A stretch of 64,000 nucleotides of DNA from Phyllobacterium lublinensis (GTDB lineage Bacteria > Pseudomonadota > Alphaproteobacteria > Rhizobiales > Rhizobiaceae). Location: positions 1-64,000 of the forward strand of contig NZ_JAIUDQ010000007.1 in NCBI RefSeq assembly GCF_020164435.1. Direction: 5' to 3'. The position numbers were made by a program, and so were the translations under genes. Shown piece after piece: positions 6,839 to 15,921 of the stretch. The notes under the pieces are model-generated. The model was not told where the DNA came from. It was given only the letters and a program-made list of their open reading frames with translations, and did not search any database. Numbering within the stretch: the stretch's first letter is position 1; each line of letters opens with the position of its first letter.

Positions 6839-9328
6839 TCACGGCAAGGTGCATGTCTCTGCAGGCTGGCTGAGGGCCGTATCCTTTCCGTCTGGACCAA
6901 ACGACGGGGGAAGCTGGTCCGCAGGCGGCTTGGCGCCCCAGCAGGTCGGCTTTTCGCCAAGGGTGAAATGGAGCGTCCGGCCTGCCTTTTCAGGATCGAA
7001 AGCAAGCCAGGTGCTGGCGTGGGATTTGCCGTCGAGCTTGACATCCTGAATATAGGTCTTGCCAGCATTGCCGGCATGGAGGCTCATCAGATGCCTGTCG
7101 CCCTGCCAGATGACTGCCTTTTCAAACAGCGGACTGGTGATGGTGAAGCCTGGAACCGCCGGGATTTGCGGATAGAGGCCGAGTGCGCCCCATACCAGCC
7201 AGCCAGATTCCGCGCCAAGATCGTCATTGCCGGGGATGCCATCAACGGCCGTCGTAAACTGGTTGGTCCTGATGCGCTGGACCACGGCCTGCGATTTGTA
7301 GGGCTGGCTCGTCCAGTTGTAGAGGAAGGGTGAAGCGAAATTCGGTTCATTGCCGATCCACATGTAGCCGGGCAAGTCTTCATAGGCATTGACATGGGTC
7401 ACAAAGCTGTCGAGCCGTGCGATTGCGGCCTTTTCGCCGCCCACCGCATTGATAATGCCGCGAATGTCATGCGGTGCCATCCATGTATATTGCTCGGAAT
7501 TGCCTTCGGCCCATTGCTCTCTATAGCTGCCATTGTAGCCGCCATTGTTGCCAACCCAGCCCGATGGCCAGCTGCCGTCGCTTGAGCGCGGCTGAATCTG
7601 CGGGTATTGCTGGCCGGCGACTTGCTTCCAGTCGGGATTGTAGAGATTGCGCCAATTGCCGGAGCGCGTGCGCAAGGATGCGGCTTCGTCCAGGGGACCG
7701 CCGGTAACCAACTGGCTGTCCTTTGTGCCGAGTGCGGCCACGAACTGCGAAATGGCGAAGTCGGTGCTCGTATATTCCATATTGGACGAGGTCGGGCCCC
7801 GGACTGAAGCGCTTGCAGGAATATAGCCCTTGGTCATGTAATGGTCCAAACCCGGCAGTGTCGTGACACCATCGCATGTCCTTGCACGGCCGAAGGCAGT
7901 ATCGCGCATGATCTTGCTGGCGGCAGCCCTATCGAAATCCCTTGCGCCATAGGCGTGAGCCTGCGCTACGATGATGGAGACGCCGTCGCCGGGCATGATC
8001 GGGCTGCTCGAATTGCCATGCACCCACATGGGAAAAGTGCCACCGCACTGGTTGGCGTCGTTGACGAGCGAGCCCATCATGTCGCTCACTTCATTGGGGA
8101 ACAACATGGCTTGCAGAGGGATGAGCGAGCGATATGTATCCCAACTTGAGAAGCTCGAATACTGGACACGGCCCGGTTGCAGCGTTTGGATCTTGTCGTC
8201 GAACCCGAGATATTGGCCATTGACGTCGCTGAACGTCGAAGGCGTTTGCAGGGAATGGTAAAGTGCGGTGTAGAATTTCTTCCTGTCGTCGCTGCTGCCG
8301 CCTTCAACCTGGATCGCGTTCAGGCGCTTGTTCCAGTCGGCGCTTGCCTGCTGGCGGACTTGCTCGAATGTCAGGGTCGCGGCTTCCTTTGCAAGGTTGT
8401 CCTTGGCGTTGTCCACGCTAACGTATGAAAGACCGACTTTCGCACGGACAATTGTGGATGCGCCTGCAGCTGTCGTGAAGGCGAGTGTCGTTGAATTGCC
8501 TGAGACCGATGAAGTGAAGGCCTGCTCGAACGTTGCGTAAAAATAGACGTTGAACCAGCCTCCGGAACCACAGAACCCGCCATCACGGGTCGAACCGGAA
8601 ACGATTTGCGCTGCGGTGTCTACCGTCAGTGTGCCAGACCCTGTGCTTGATTGAGCAGCAATCCGCAACAGCGCATTCTTTCCGGCCGGATAGGTAAACT
8701 TGCCAAGGCCCGTGCGTGTCGTGGCGGTCAATTCGGTTTCGATGCCGCTTTCCGGAAACTTGATATAATAGTAGCCCGGCTCGGCGGCTTCGTTCTGATG
8801 ATCAAGGACAGGTTCTGTCTCGCTTGTCGCGGACATGGGCAGGAACGGAATGGCACTGCCTGCATTGCAACCGACGCCGCTCAAATGGGTGAGGGGGAAA
8901 CCGGTGATACGGCCCATCTCATGGTGATAGCCTTTGACGGAATAGCCGCCGGGTGTGTTCGTGTCTGGTCCCCAGTTGACCATGCCGAATGGCCGACCTG
9001 CGGCGGGGAAGGTAAATGCGCCCATGGCGCTGCCGCGATTGGGACCATCATGATGTTGCCCCGGACCGGTGCCGATAAATGGATCGACGAACTGCGTCAG
9101 CGGAATATTGACTCGGGTCGGCGGACGGTTCACGTCGGTCTTGTCCGTATCTCCGCCGTTACCTTTGCCTACATTGGCGGAAGAATCGCTTCCCGACGCG
9201 ATGGAGCCGTTGCTGCCGGCGGCCGGAGCCGCAAACGTGCCATCGGTGTCCGTTTTGTTGCCATCGTTGCAGCCGGCGAGCATGCTGCCGGCCAGCAGCG
9301 CGGCGATAAATGTCTTTCTTGAAATCAT
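6839..9328 (-). CDS. GH92 alpha-mannosidase, lipoprotein
   Basis: A family 92 glycoside hydrolase of 829 residues. These calcium-dependent exo-alpha-mannosidases act on alpha-1,2- and similar mannosides. A lipoprotein signal with lipobox LAGC puts the anchored cysteine at residue 20, followed by a Gly/Ser/Asp-rich linker. Family motifs are 'MWVHGNSSSPIMPGD', 'EGNSEQYTW' (catalytic acid Glu) and 'GNDDLGAESGW' (base Asp residues). The start at 9328 has GGGAGGAA seven bases upstream. GH92 genes abound in Bacteroidetes and are less usual here. The enzyme is probably anchored in the envelope and trims host or fungal mannose glycans. No transporter lies next to it. Confidence 0.88.
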   Translation of the reverse strand: MISRKTFIAALLAGSMLAGCNDGNKTDTDGTFAAPAAGSNGSIASGSDSSANVGKGNGGDTDKTDVNRPPTRVNIPLTQFVDPFIGTGPGQHHDGPNRGSAMGAFTFPAAGRPFGMVNWGPDTNTPGGYSVKGYHHEMGRITGFPLTHLSGVGCNAGSAIPFLPMSATSETEPVLDHQNEAAEPGYYYIKFPESGIETELTATTRTGLGKFTYPAGKNALLRIAAQSSTGSGTLTVDTAAQIVSGSTRDGGFCGSGGWFNVYFYATFEQAFTSSVSGNSTTLAFTTAAGASTIVRAKVGLSYVSVDNAKDNLAKEAATLTFEQVRQQASADWNKRLNAIQVEGGSSDDRKKFYTALYHSLQTPSTFSDVNGQYLGFDDKIQTLQPGRVQYSSFSSWDTYRSLIPLQAMLFPNEVSDMMGSLVNDANQCGGTFPMWVHGNSSSPIMPGDGVSIIVAQAHAYGARDFDRAAASKIMRDTAFGRARTCDGVTTLPGLDHYMTKGYIPASASVRGPTSSNMEYTSTDFAISQFVAALGTKDSQLVTGGPLDEAASLRTRSGNWRNLYNPDWKQVAGQQYPQIQPRSSDGSWPSGWVGNNGGYNGSYREQWAEGNSEQYTWMAPHDIRGIINAVGGEKAAIARLDSFVTHVNAYEDLPGYMWIGNEPNFASPFLYNWTSQPYKSQAVVQRIRTNQFTTAVDGIPGNDDLGAESGWLVWGALGLYPQIPAVPGFTITSPLFEKAVIWQGDRHLMSLHAGNAGKTYIQDVKLDGKSHASTWLAFDPEKAGRTLHFTLGEKPTCWGAKPPADQLPPSFGPDGKDTALSQPAETCTLP

Positions 9329-9583
9329 TGTTTCCTCCCAAAAACATTGAACATAAGAACCGGTTAAATCCGGCATTGGCGGACCCCGCGTGGGGTCCGG
9401 CGCGTGCGCGCCGCAATTGCGCGCCGCGGGAACGGATGCCGTTCCCTATTGATGCAACTTACCTCCCGCTCAAAGGGATAGTCGTCCGACCATCCGCCGG
9501 TCAATTCGACCAAAGTCTGAGTAGGCAATGCGCGGGATTGGGGGGCGTTGTGCCTCTGGCGACACAGCTACGCGATGGCGATC

Positions 9584-10240
9584 CTACTCGATCATGAGCA
9601 GGCCGCGCTTCTGGCCTCCGTCGAACGTGTCCATTGCCTGGAACAATCGTTCGCGCTCGACAAGCCAGGGCCTGTAATTCTCATTCACATCGAGGATGAA
9701 GACCTTGTCTTCGTTCTCGAGATATCCGCCGATCGGCGAATGATGGCCGGCGCCGGCACCAAAAATCAGCTTTCTGCTGAAATTGACGATATACCGGCGA
9801 TTGGGGTCGTTCGCATGTCTGAGATGTTCTTGAAATTCTTCGGACGTCAGGTTCCGGAGTACGGAAACCTCCCGCTCGGTGTGCTGTAGCGCGACCTCGG
9901 CAAGCTCATCGAGGGTCAGCCCCATGATGCAATAGCCGGTCCAGCACTTGCCCGTGCCGTCGAGGATTGCCGCTTCGCTCGTCTCCTCTTCTCCCAGCGA
10001 GCGGAACGCATTTGCAAGACTTGCCGGACCGCAGCGCGAGCCGTTGGATTGCCAGCTGACCTGCTGCTTGTAGGTTGCTGCCGCCGGCAACCGCCAGGCA
10101 AGGGCGATCAATTCCGGTGTGCGGATGACGGATGATTCTATGGCACCTGGAGGCACGGCCGTTTGCCCGGTGACAATCAATGCCGCACCGGCCAGCAAGG
10201 CGGCGCATGTGATGGCGCCATAAACCAGAAGACGCTTCAT
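9584..10240 (-). CDS. Phytochelatin synthase-like papain-fold protein, exported
   Basis: A 218-residue bacterial phytochelatin synthase-like protein. An N-terminal hydrophobic segment (residues 4-26) indicates export or membrane anchoring. The papain-type triad is visible: Cys70 in 'SRCGPASL', His167 in 'GAGHHSPIGGY' and Asp184 in 'FILDVNENYRPW'. Short bacterial forms, such as the Nostoc protein, chiefly remove glycine from glutathione and make little phytochelatin. The protein may act in glutathione turnover or metal response at the envelope. A decayed copy of its 3' end lies 3 kb away, beyond the GH92 gene, which points to a past duplication. Confidence 0.85.
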   Translation of the reverse strand: MKRLLVYGAITCAALLAGAALIVTGQTAVPPGAIESSVIRTPELIALAWRLPAAATYKQQVSWQSNGSRCGPASLANAFRSLGEEETSEAAILDGTGKCWTGYCIMGLTLDELAEVALQHTEREVSVLRNLTSEEFQEHLRHANDPNRRYIVNFSRKLIFGAGAGHHSPIGGYLENEDKVFILDVNENYRPWLVERERLFQAMDTFDGGQKRGLLMIE

Positions 10241-10679
10241 CGGGACCGGCCCTCAGCCCAACTCCTTTTCGATGGCAGCTTTACTCTTCCTCCGTTGCCT
10301 GTCCAGCCTGCATGGCTTCCGGAAGCACAATACGACCCTGCGTTTGTGCGTTTGCGACCGCCTCGACACTGCGACACCAGCATAAGCGGGCCCCGGGAAA
10401 GTGCACAGCTATGCAAATGGTCTTATTGCAATAATTGCCTTCGACGGGTGGAATCCCGCTTGACGCTGCAATGATAAAATGGAATAAATATTTCAGAAAC
10501 TGAGCGCGGCGGTCTGTATATTCCGTATTTGACGTTCAGAATCAAGTTGCGTGAAACTTCGCGCACTCCGAGCGACCGGACATTCGCAGCCATGGGTAGG
10601 TTGGCTGCGCATGTGCAAGGCGTGGGGAGATTCCGGATTAAAACCGGTGCAGCCGGGCACCATTTGTGGAGGAGATGAA
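10241..10679. promoter_or_regulatory. Promoter region of the inositol transport operon with IolR-like site
   Basis: This 439-base spacer has no convincing gene. A possible -35 TTGACG lies at 10460-10465. TGGAATAA-ATATTTCA, a near-palindrome at 10480-10495, overlaps the expected -10 region, a place that suits a repressor. It resembles the GGAA-N6-TTCC sites reported for IolR of Sinorhizobium, with one mismatch. The 12 bases AAAATGGAATAA also occur in the mocA-like/iolR spacer at 17081-17092. A TGGAGGAG ribosome site precedes the start at 10680. Confidence 0.5.
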
Positions 10680-11609
10680 ATGAAGAAGCTTTTGATGACT
10701 GTGGCTGTTTCAGCCCTTATGAGCAGTTCGGCCCTTGCCGCCAATATCGGCGTCTCGATGGCCCTGTTCGACGACAACTTCCTCACCGTCCTGCGCAATG
10801 GCATGCAGGATTACGCCAAGACACTGGACGGCGTGACGCTGCAGGTCGAGGACGCACAGAACGACGTGGCCAAGCAGCAGAGCCAGATCCAGAATTTCAT
10901 CGCCTCGAAGGTGGATGCGATCATCGTCAATCCGGTCGATACCGATGCGACGGCAGCAATGTCGAAAATCGCTGCGGAAGCCGGTATCCCCCTGGTTTAT
11001 GTCAACCGCGAACCGGTGAACGTGAACGAACTGCCGGAGAAGCAGGCTTTCGTTGCTTCGAACGAAGTTGAGTCCGGAACGCTCGAGACCAAGGAAGTCT
11101 GCCGCCTGCTCAAGGGCAAGGGCAAGGTCGTGGTCATGATGGGCGAACTGTCCAACCAGGCCGCACGTCAGCGCACCAAGGACATCCATGACGTCATTGC
11201 TACGGACGAGTGCAAAGGCCTTCAAATCGTTGAAGAACAGACCGCCAACTGGTCGCGTACGCAAGGCGCCGATCTGATGACGAACTGGCTCTCGGCCGGT
11301 CTCGAATTCGATGCGGTCATCTCCAACAATGACGAGATGGCCATCGGCGCCATCCAGGCTCTCAAGGCTGCCGGCCGCTCGATGGATTCGGTCGTGGTTG
11401 GCGGTGTCGACGCAACCCAGGACGCGCTTGCCGCCATGGCTGCGGGCGATCTCGACGTGACGGTGTTCCAGAATGCCGCCGGCCAGGGCCAGGGCGCGGT
11501 TGATGCCGCGCTGAAGCTCTCCAAAGGTGAGAAGGTTGAGTCTAAGGTCTATGTTCCCTTTGAGCTCGTAACACCTGATAATCTTTCGAAGTACCAAAAG
11601 GCCAATTAA
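10680..11609 (+). CDS. ibpA: Periplasmic inositol/rhizopine-binding protein of an ABC transporter
   Basis: A 309-residue sugar-binding protein of the ribose/inositol type (peripla_BP_4 family). A signal peptide ends after 'SSALA' at about residue 20. The mature part has the type I binding fold, with 'DAQNDVAKQQSQIQNFI', 'DAIIVNPVDT' and 'VISNNDEMAIGAI'. It resembles both IbpA and the rhizopine-binding MocB, so ligand choice cannot be settled. It precedes the ATPase and permease genes and has a strong hairpin after its stop, which fits the usual excess of binding protein over membrane parts. The spacer upstream carries an IolR-like site. Confidence 0.82.
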   Translation: MKKLLMTVAVSALMSSSALAANIGVSMALFDDNFLTVLRNGMQDYAKTLDGVTLQVEDAQNDVAKQQSQIQNFIASKVDAIIVNPVDTDATAAMSKIAAEAGIPLVYVNREPVNVNELPEKQAFVASNEVESGTLETKEVCRLLKGKGKVVVMMGELSNQAARQRTKDIHDVIATDECKGLQIVEEQTANWSRTQGADLMTNWLSAGLEFDAVISNNDEMAIGAIQALKAAGRSMDSVVVGGVDATQDALAAMAAGDLDVTVFQNAAGQGQGAVDAALKLSKGEKVESKVYVPFELVTPDNLSKYQKAN

Positions 11610-11624
11610 GCAGTTTTCAACAAT

Positions 11625-11654
11625 CCGGAACGCATCAAATCCGGTGCGTTCCGG
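11625..11654 (+). terminator. Hairpin between binding-protein and ATPase genes
   Basis: CCGGAACGCA (11625-11634) pairs perfectly with TGCGTTCCGG (11645-11654) around a 10-base loop. There is no T-tract. Such structures after binding-protein genes commonly stabilise the upstream mRNA or partly stop transcription, giving more binding protein than membrane components. Confidence 0.6.
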
Positions 11655-11745
11655 TATATACTACATATTCACGCAATTCCGGACGGAAAGCCCGTTTCGG
11701 ACTTTCTTGGAATTGCTCTGAGAGCCTCTCTGGGAGGAGATGATC

Positions 11746-13287
11746 ATGTCAGTCAGTCCCTCGACCATGGCCGCCGTGCGCGCCAGTGGTGCCGTGCCGC
11801 AAGCGGAATATCTCCTGAACGCCGAGAACGTCAGGAAGGAATTTCCCGGCGTGCTTGCGCTGGACAATGTGCAGTTCCGGCTGAAGCGCGGCACTGTGCA
11901 TGCGCTGATGGGCGAGAATGGCGCCGGTAAATCCACTCTCATGAAAATCCTCGCTGGAATATATATTCCAGATCAGGGCGAAGTCTACCTGAAGGGTCTG
12001 CCGATCCGTCTCAAATCACCCCTGGATGCGCTGGAGAATGGGATCGCCATGATCCATCAGGAACTCAACCTGATGCCATTCATGACGGTGGCCGAAAATA
12101 TCTGGATCCGGCGCGAGCCCAAGAACAGCTTCGGATTTGTCGATCACGGCAAGATGTACGAGATGACCGCGGAGCTGTTCAAGCGCCTGAACATTTCGCT
12201 TGATCCCGAAAGCCAGGTCCGGGACCTGAGCGTCGCCAACCGCCAGATGGTGGAAATCGCCAAGGCCGTATCCTACGAATCCGATGTGCTGATCATGGAC
12301 GAGCCGACTTCGGCGCTGACCGAGCGCGAGGTGGAGCACCTGTTCCAGATCATCCGCGACCTGCGCGCCCAGGGCATCGGCATTGTCTACATCACCCACA
12401 AGATGAACGAGCTGTTCGAAATCGCCGACGAGTTTTCCGTGTTCCGCGATGGCCGCTTTATCGGCACCCACGCCTCGACCGATGTGACGCGCGACGACAT
12501 CATCAAGATGATGGTCGGGCGCGAGATCACGCAGATGTTCCCGAAGGAGATTGTGCCGATCGGGGATGTGGTCCTTTCGGTTAAGGACCTTTCGCTGAAA
12601 CGGGTGTTCCGTGATGTGAGCTTTGACGTGCGTGCAGGGGAGATCCTCGGCATAGCCGGACTGGTCGGCTCGGGCCGGTCCAATGTCGCCGAAACCATCT
12701 TTGGCGTTACGCCGGCAACGACAGGCACGATTTCGATCAACGGCACGCCGGTAAAGATCAACACGCCCACGCAGGCGATTGCTCATGGCATGGCCTTCCT
12801 CACCGAGGATCGCAAGGATACCGGATGCCTGCTTATTCTCGACGTCCTGGAAAACATGCAGATCGCCGTGTTGCAGGATCGCTTTGTCAAATACGGCTTC
12901 GTGGCCGAAAAGCAGATCGCCAAAGCCTGCAAGACCATGAGTGACACGCTTCGGATCAAGACCCCGAACCTCCAGGAAACAGTGGAAAACCTTTCCGGGG
13001 GTAACCAGCAGAAAGTGCTGATCGGCCGGTGGCTGCTCACGAACCCGAAGATTCTCATTCTCGACGAACCGACGCGCGGTATCGATGTAGGCGCCAAGGC
13101 GGAAATCCATCGCCTGATATCGCAGCTCGCCAAGACAGGTGTGGCGGTCATCATGATCTCGTCGGAAATGCCGGAAGTGCTCGGCATGAGCGACCGGATC
13201 ATGGTGATGCATGAAGGCCGGGTTACCGGTTTTCTCGATCGCGAAGAAGCAACCCAGGTAAAAGTCATGGAGCTCGCTTCCAAGTGA
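11746..13287 (+). CDS. iatA: Inositol ABC transporter, double ATP-binding protein
   Basis: A 513-residue ATPase with two ABC domains, as in sugar importers of the RbsA/MglA type. The first Walker A is 'GENGAGKST' and the first Walker B '[11 protein letters not shown]'. The second domain has a degenerate P-loop 'GLVGSGRSN', the signature 'LSGGNQQKV' and Walker B '[11 protein letters not shown]'. It energises uptake together with the neighbouring permease. The ATG at 11746 is preferred because GGGAGGA lies 7 bases before it; the ATG at 11740 is too close to that site. The next gene starts 22 bases after its stop. Confidence 0.85.
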   Translation: MSVSPSTMAAVRASGAVPQAEYLLNAENVRKEFPGVLALDNVQFRLKRGTVHALMGENGAGKSTLMKILAGIYIPDQGEVYLKGLPIRLKSPLDALENGIAMIHQELNLMPFMTVAENIWIRREPKNSFGFVDHGKMYEMTAELFKRLNISLDPESQVRDLSVANRQMVEIAKAVSYESDVLIMDEPTSALTEREVEHLFQIIRDLRAQGIGIVYITHKMNELFEIADEFSVFRDGRFIGTHASTDVTRDDIIKMMVGREITQMFPKEIVPIGDVVLSVKDLSLKRVFRDVSFDVRAGEILGIAGLVGSGRSNVAETIFGVTPATTGTISINGTPVKINTPTQAIAHGMAFLTEDRKDTGCLLILDVLENMQIAVLQDRFVKYGFVAEKQIAKACKTMSDTLRIKTPNLQETVENLSGGNQQKVLIGRWLLTNPKILILDEPTRGIDVGAKAEIHRLISQLAKTGVAVIMISSEMPEVLGMSDRIMVMHEGRVTGFLDREEATQVKVMELASK

Positions 13288-13309
13288 GTGGCCCCGGGAG
13301 GAACCAGCA

Positions 13310-14338
13310 ATGACAAGCGAACCAGTAACCGCCAAGACAACGACGCCGACACTGACGCCCAAGAGCCGCCGACGGCTGCCGCCCGAGGTCAATATCCTTC
13401 TGGTGTTGGTCGGTATCGCATTGATCTTCGAGATTCTCGGCTGGATTTTTGCGGGGCAGAGCTTCCTCATGAACTTTCAGCGGTTGCGGATCATCATCCT
13501 GCAGGTGTCGGTCATCGGCATCATCGCCGTCGGCGTGACACAGGTGATCATCACCGGTGGCGTCGATCTTTCCTCCGGCTCCGTGGTTGGCATGACCGCG
13601 ATGATTGCCGCAAGTTTCGCCCAGTCCTCCACTTGGGCGCGGCCGGTCTATCCCGCTTTGACAGACCTGCCGTTTTTCATCCCGATCGGCGTTGGCCTTG
13701 GCATCGGGCTTCTCGCGGGCATCGTCAATGGCTGGCTGATCGCCTACACCAAGATACCGCCGTTCATCGCCACGCTCGGCATGATGGTGTCCGCCCGCGG
13801 CGTCGCAAAGTGGTACACCAAGGGGCAGCCTGTATCGGGCCTGACCGACCAGTTCAATTTCATCGGCACGGGCATCTGGCCGGTGGTCGTCTTCCTGCTG
13901 GTGGCGCTGATCTTCCACGTTGCCCTGCGCTATACACGCTACGGCAAGTTCACCTATGCCATCGGCGCGAACGCGCAGGCAGCTCGCGTTTCCGGTATCG
14001 ATATCGAGAAGCACCTAATCAAGGTCTATGCCATTGCCGGGCTCCTGGCCGGATTGGCCGGGATCGTCACTGCCGCCCGAGCCCAGACGGCGCAGGCTGG
14101 CATGGGTGTGACCTATGAACTTGATGCGATCGCGGCTGCTGTTATCGGCGGCACCTCGCTGACGGGTGGTGTCGGTCGCATTACCGGCACGGTGATCGGT
14201 GCCATTATTCTCGGCGTCATGATCTCCGGCTTTACGTTCCTGCGCGTCGACGCCTACTATCAGGAAATCATCAAGGGCGTGATCATCGTTGCTGCTGTCA
14301 TCGTGGACGTGTATCGCCAGAAGAAGCGGAAGGTTTAG
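13310..14338 (+). CDS. iatP: Inositol ABC transporter permease
   Basis: A 342-residue permease of the RbsC/BPD_transp_2 family with about ten hydrophobic segments. Family phrases include '[20 protein letters not shown]', '[19 protein letters not shown]' and '[19 protein letters not shown]'. GGGAGGA lies upstream of the ATG. It completes the importer with the two preceding genes and is followed after 120 bases by iolG. Confidence 0.87.
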   Translation: MTSEPVTAKTTTPTLTPKSRRRLPPEVNILLVLVGIALIFEILGWIFAGQSFLMNFQRLRIIILQVSVIGIIAVGVTQVIITGGVDLSSGSVVGMTAMIAASFAQSSTWARPVYPALTDLPFFIPIGVGLGIGLLAGIVNGWLIAYTKIPPFIATLGMMVSARGVAKWYTKGQPVSGLTDQFNFIGTGIWPVVVFLLVALIFHVALRYTRYGKFTYAIGANAQAARVSGIDIEKHLIKVYAIAGLLAGLAGIVTAARAQTAQAGMGVTYELDAIAAAVIGGTSLTGGVGRITGTVIGAIILGVMISGFTFLRVDAYYQEIIKGVIIVAAVIVDVYRQKKRKV

Positions 14339-14363
14339 AACCATCACAAAGGCTGACGCCGGA

Positions 14364-14388
14364 TATCTCCCCCCTCGAAGGGGAGATA
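14364..14388. repeat. CTCCCC/GGGGAG hairpin repeat, copy 1
   Basis: TATCTCCCC (14364-14372) pairs with GGGGAGATA (14380-14388). It is one of four similar small hairpins in the window, each between genes and followed by a short GCGC-containing tail. It lies between iatP and iolG. Confidence 0.6.
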
Positions 14389-14458
14389 AGCGCGGCACTG
14401 TTGGCCACCAATCTTTAACACCCGGGATCCTTCCGGGCTTCACTTAAGAGGTAATGAA

Positions 14459-15448
14459 ATGACTGTACGTTTTGGTCTTCTCGGCGCTGGCCGCATTGGC
14501 AAGGTCCACGCGAAGGCCGTAACATCCAACCCGCAGGCGAAGCTCGTCGCCGTCGCCGATGCTTTCGAACAGGCGGCCAAGGACCTTTCCGCCGCGCATG
14601 GTTGCGAAATTCGCACCATCGAGGCAATCGAAAAGGCATCCGACATCGATGCCGTCATCATCTGCACGCCGACTGACACCCATGCGGACCTCATCGAGCG
14701 TTTCGCCCGCGCCGGCAAGGCGATCTTCTGCGAGAAACCAATCGATCTCGACGTCAAGCGTGTCGAGGAGTGCCTTGCCGTGGTCCGGGAAACCGGCGCG
14801 ACCCTGATGGTTGGCTTCAACCGACGCTTCGATCCGCATTTCGCCGCTGTCCGCAAGGCGATCGATGACGGCGCCATCGGCGATGTGGAGATGGTGACGA
14901 TCACCTCTCGCGATCCGGGTGCACCGCCGGCCGAATATATCAGCCGGTCCGGCGGCATTTTCCGCGACATGACGATTCATGATTTCGACATGGCCCGCTT
15001 CCTGCTCGGCGAAGATCCTGTTGCAGTAACGGCGCATGCCTCGGTGCTGGTCGACAAGAAGATTGGCCAGCTTGGCGACTATGACAGTGTCAGCGTCATT
15101 CTCTCGACGGCATCGGGCAAGCAATGTGTCATCTCCAATTCCCGCCGCGCCACCTATGGCTATGACCAGCGTATCGAGGTGCACGGCTCGAAGGGCATGG
15201 CGCAGGCCGAGAACCAGCGGCCGGTCTCGATCGAGATTGCCAATGGCAGCGGCTATACGCGGCCGCCGCTGCACGACTTCTTCATGACCCGCTACACGGA
15301 AGCCTATGCCAATGAGATCGCAGCGTTCATCAACGCGATAGCCACGGGCGTCAAGGCATCACCCAGCGGCGAGGACGGACTGATCGCCCTGGCGCTTGCC
15401 GATGCGGCCGTAAGGTCGGTCAAGGAAGGCAAGACGATCACGGTGTAG
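14459..15448 (+). CDS. iolG: Inositol 2-dehydrogenase
   Basis: A 329-residue NAD(P)-dependent dehydrogenase of the Gfo/Idh/MocA family. The N-terminal Rossmann motif is 'GLLGAGRIGKVHA'. The 'FCEKPID' motif with catalytic lysine follows at about residue 97, and 'DMTIHDFDMARF' with the catalytic Asp and His lies near residue 175. It oxidises myo-inositol to 2-keto-myo-inositol (scyllo-inosose), the first step of catabolism. It follows the inositol transporter, which supports this substrate. AAGAGG precedes the ATG. Confidence 0.87.
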   Translation: MTVRFGLLGAGRIGKVHAKAVTSNPQAKLVAVADAFEQAAKDLSAAHGCEIRTIEAIEKASDIDAVIICTPTDTHADLIERFARAGKAIFCEKPIDLDVKRVEECLAVVRETGATLMVGFNRRFDPHFAAVRKAIDDGAIGDVEMVTITSRDPGAPPAEYISRSGGIFRDMTIHDFDMARFLLGEDPVAVTAHASVLVDKKIGQLGDYDSVSVILSTASGKQCVISNSRRATYGYDQRIEVHGSKGMAQAENQRPVSIEIANGSGYTRPPLHDFFMTRYTEAYANEIAAFINAIATGVKASPSGEDGLIALALADAAVRSVKEGKTITV

Positions 15449-15776
15449 TTGACGAAATCACATTGCAGGTGAGCCGTGCGTGGTTCGACGGGGCTCACCA
15501 TGAGGGATATTCTTTGATTTGCAGGGAGCTACGGCCAACAGCGTTGGCGCCTTCCTGCGGCACAACAATTTCCCTCATAGTTGGTGAGCATCGTTAAACC
15601 ACGCACGTGATATCTGCAGATCTACCTCACATCCACCCAGCGCTGCTCGTTGAACGAGCGTGCCATGGCATGCACGGTCCTCCGGGCTGGCCATTGATGC
15701 GCTTGATCAGCTCGTGGCACTCGATGATCTTCAAATCGTTGAAGCCCAGGCCATGGCCGGACGCTGGAATGAAACA
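15449..15776. repeat. Tandem duplication unit with palindromic element and mocA-like 3' fragment
   Basis: From about 15465 to 15776 the sequence repeats what is found from 15777 to about 16112. Each unit begins with GCAGGTGAG-CGTGCGTGG, carries a palindromic element of 119-131 bases, and continues into the last part of the neighbouring dehydrogenase gene. In this unit the gene part is a broken copy (15619-15773): it ends in the same 'QRWVDV' codons as the real gene but lacks about 38 bases, which shifts the frame. The whole spacer 15449-15921 holds only these repeats. Confidence 0.8.
15476..15606. repeat. Long palindromic intergenic element, copy A
   Basis: A 131-base element bounded by GTGCGTGGTT and its inverse AACCACGCAC, with inner arms CTCACCATGAGGG and CCCTCATAGTTGGTGAG. 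The arms would fold into one long hairpin. Two relatives lie at 15788-15906 and 18017-18145. No reading frame is conserved between copies. Confidence 0.75.
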
Positions 15777-15787
15777 GCAGGTGAGTC

Positions 15788-15906
15788 GTGCGTGGTTCGA
15801 CGGGGCTCTGCATGAGGGAGATTGTTTGATTGCAGGGACAGCGTTGGCGTCTTCCTGCGGCACAACAATTTCCCTCATGGTTGGTGAGCACCCTTAAACC
15901 ACGCAC
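15788..15906. repeat. Long palindromic intergenic element, copy B
   Basis: A 119-base copy of the same element as at 15476-15606, shorter by a 12-base internal difference. It has identical GTGCGTGGTT/AACCACGCAC ends. It lies directly after the stop of the mocA-like gene. Confidence 0.75.
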
Positions 15907-15921
15907 GTGATATCTGCAGAT

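Noticed and set aside
10241-10679. Search for tRNA or small RNA genes in this and other large spacers
   Set aside because: No cloverleaf or anticodon arm could be traced by eye in any spacer of the window.
12016-13470. Open frame of 484 codons on the minus strand opposite iatA
   Set aside because: It lies opposite a clear double ABC ATPase gene, and its translation has no recognisable motifs. It is a product of GC-rich codon bias.
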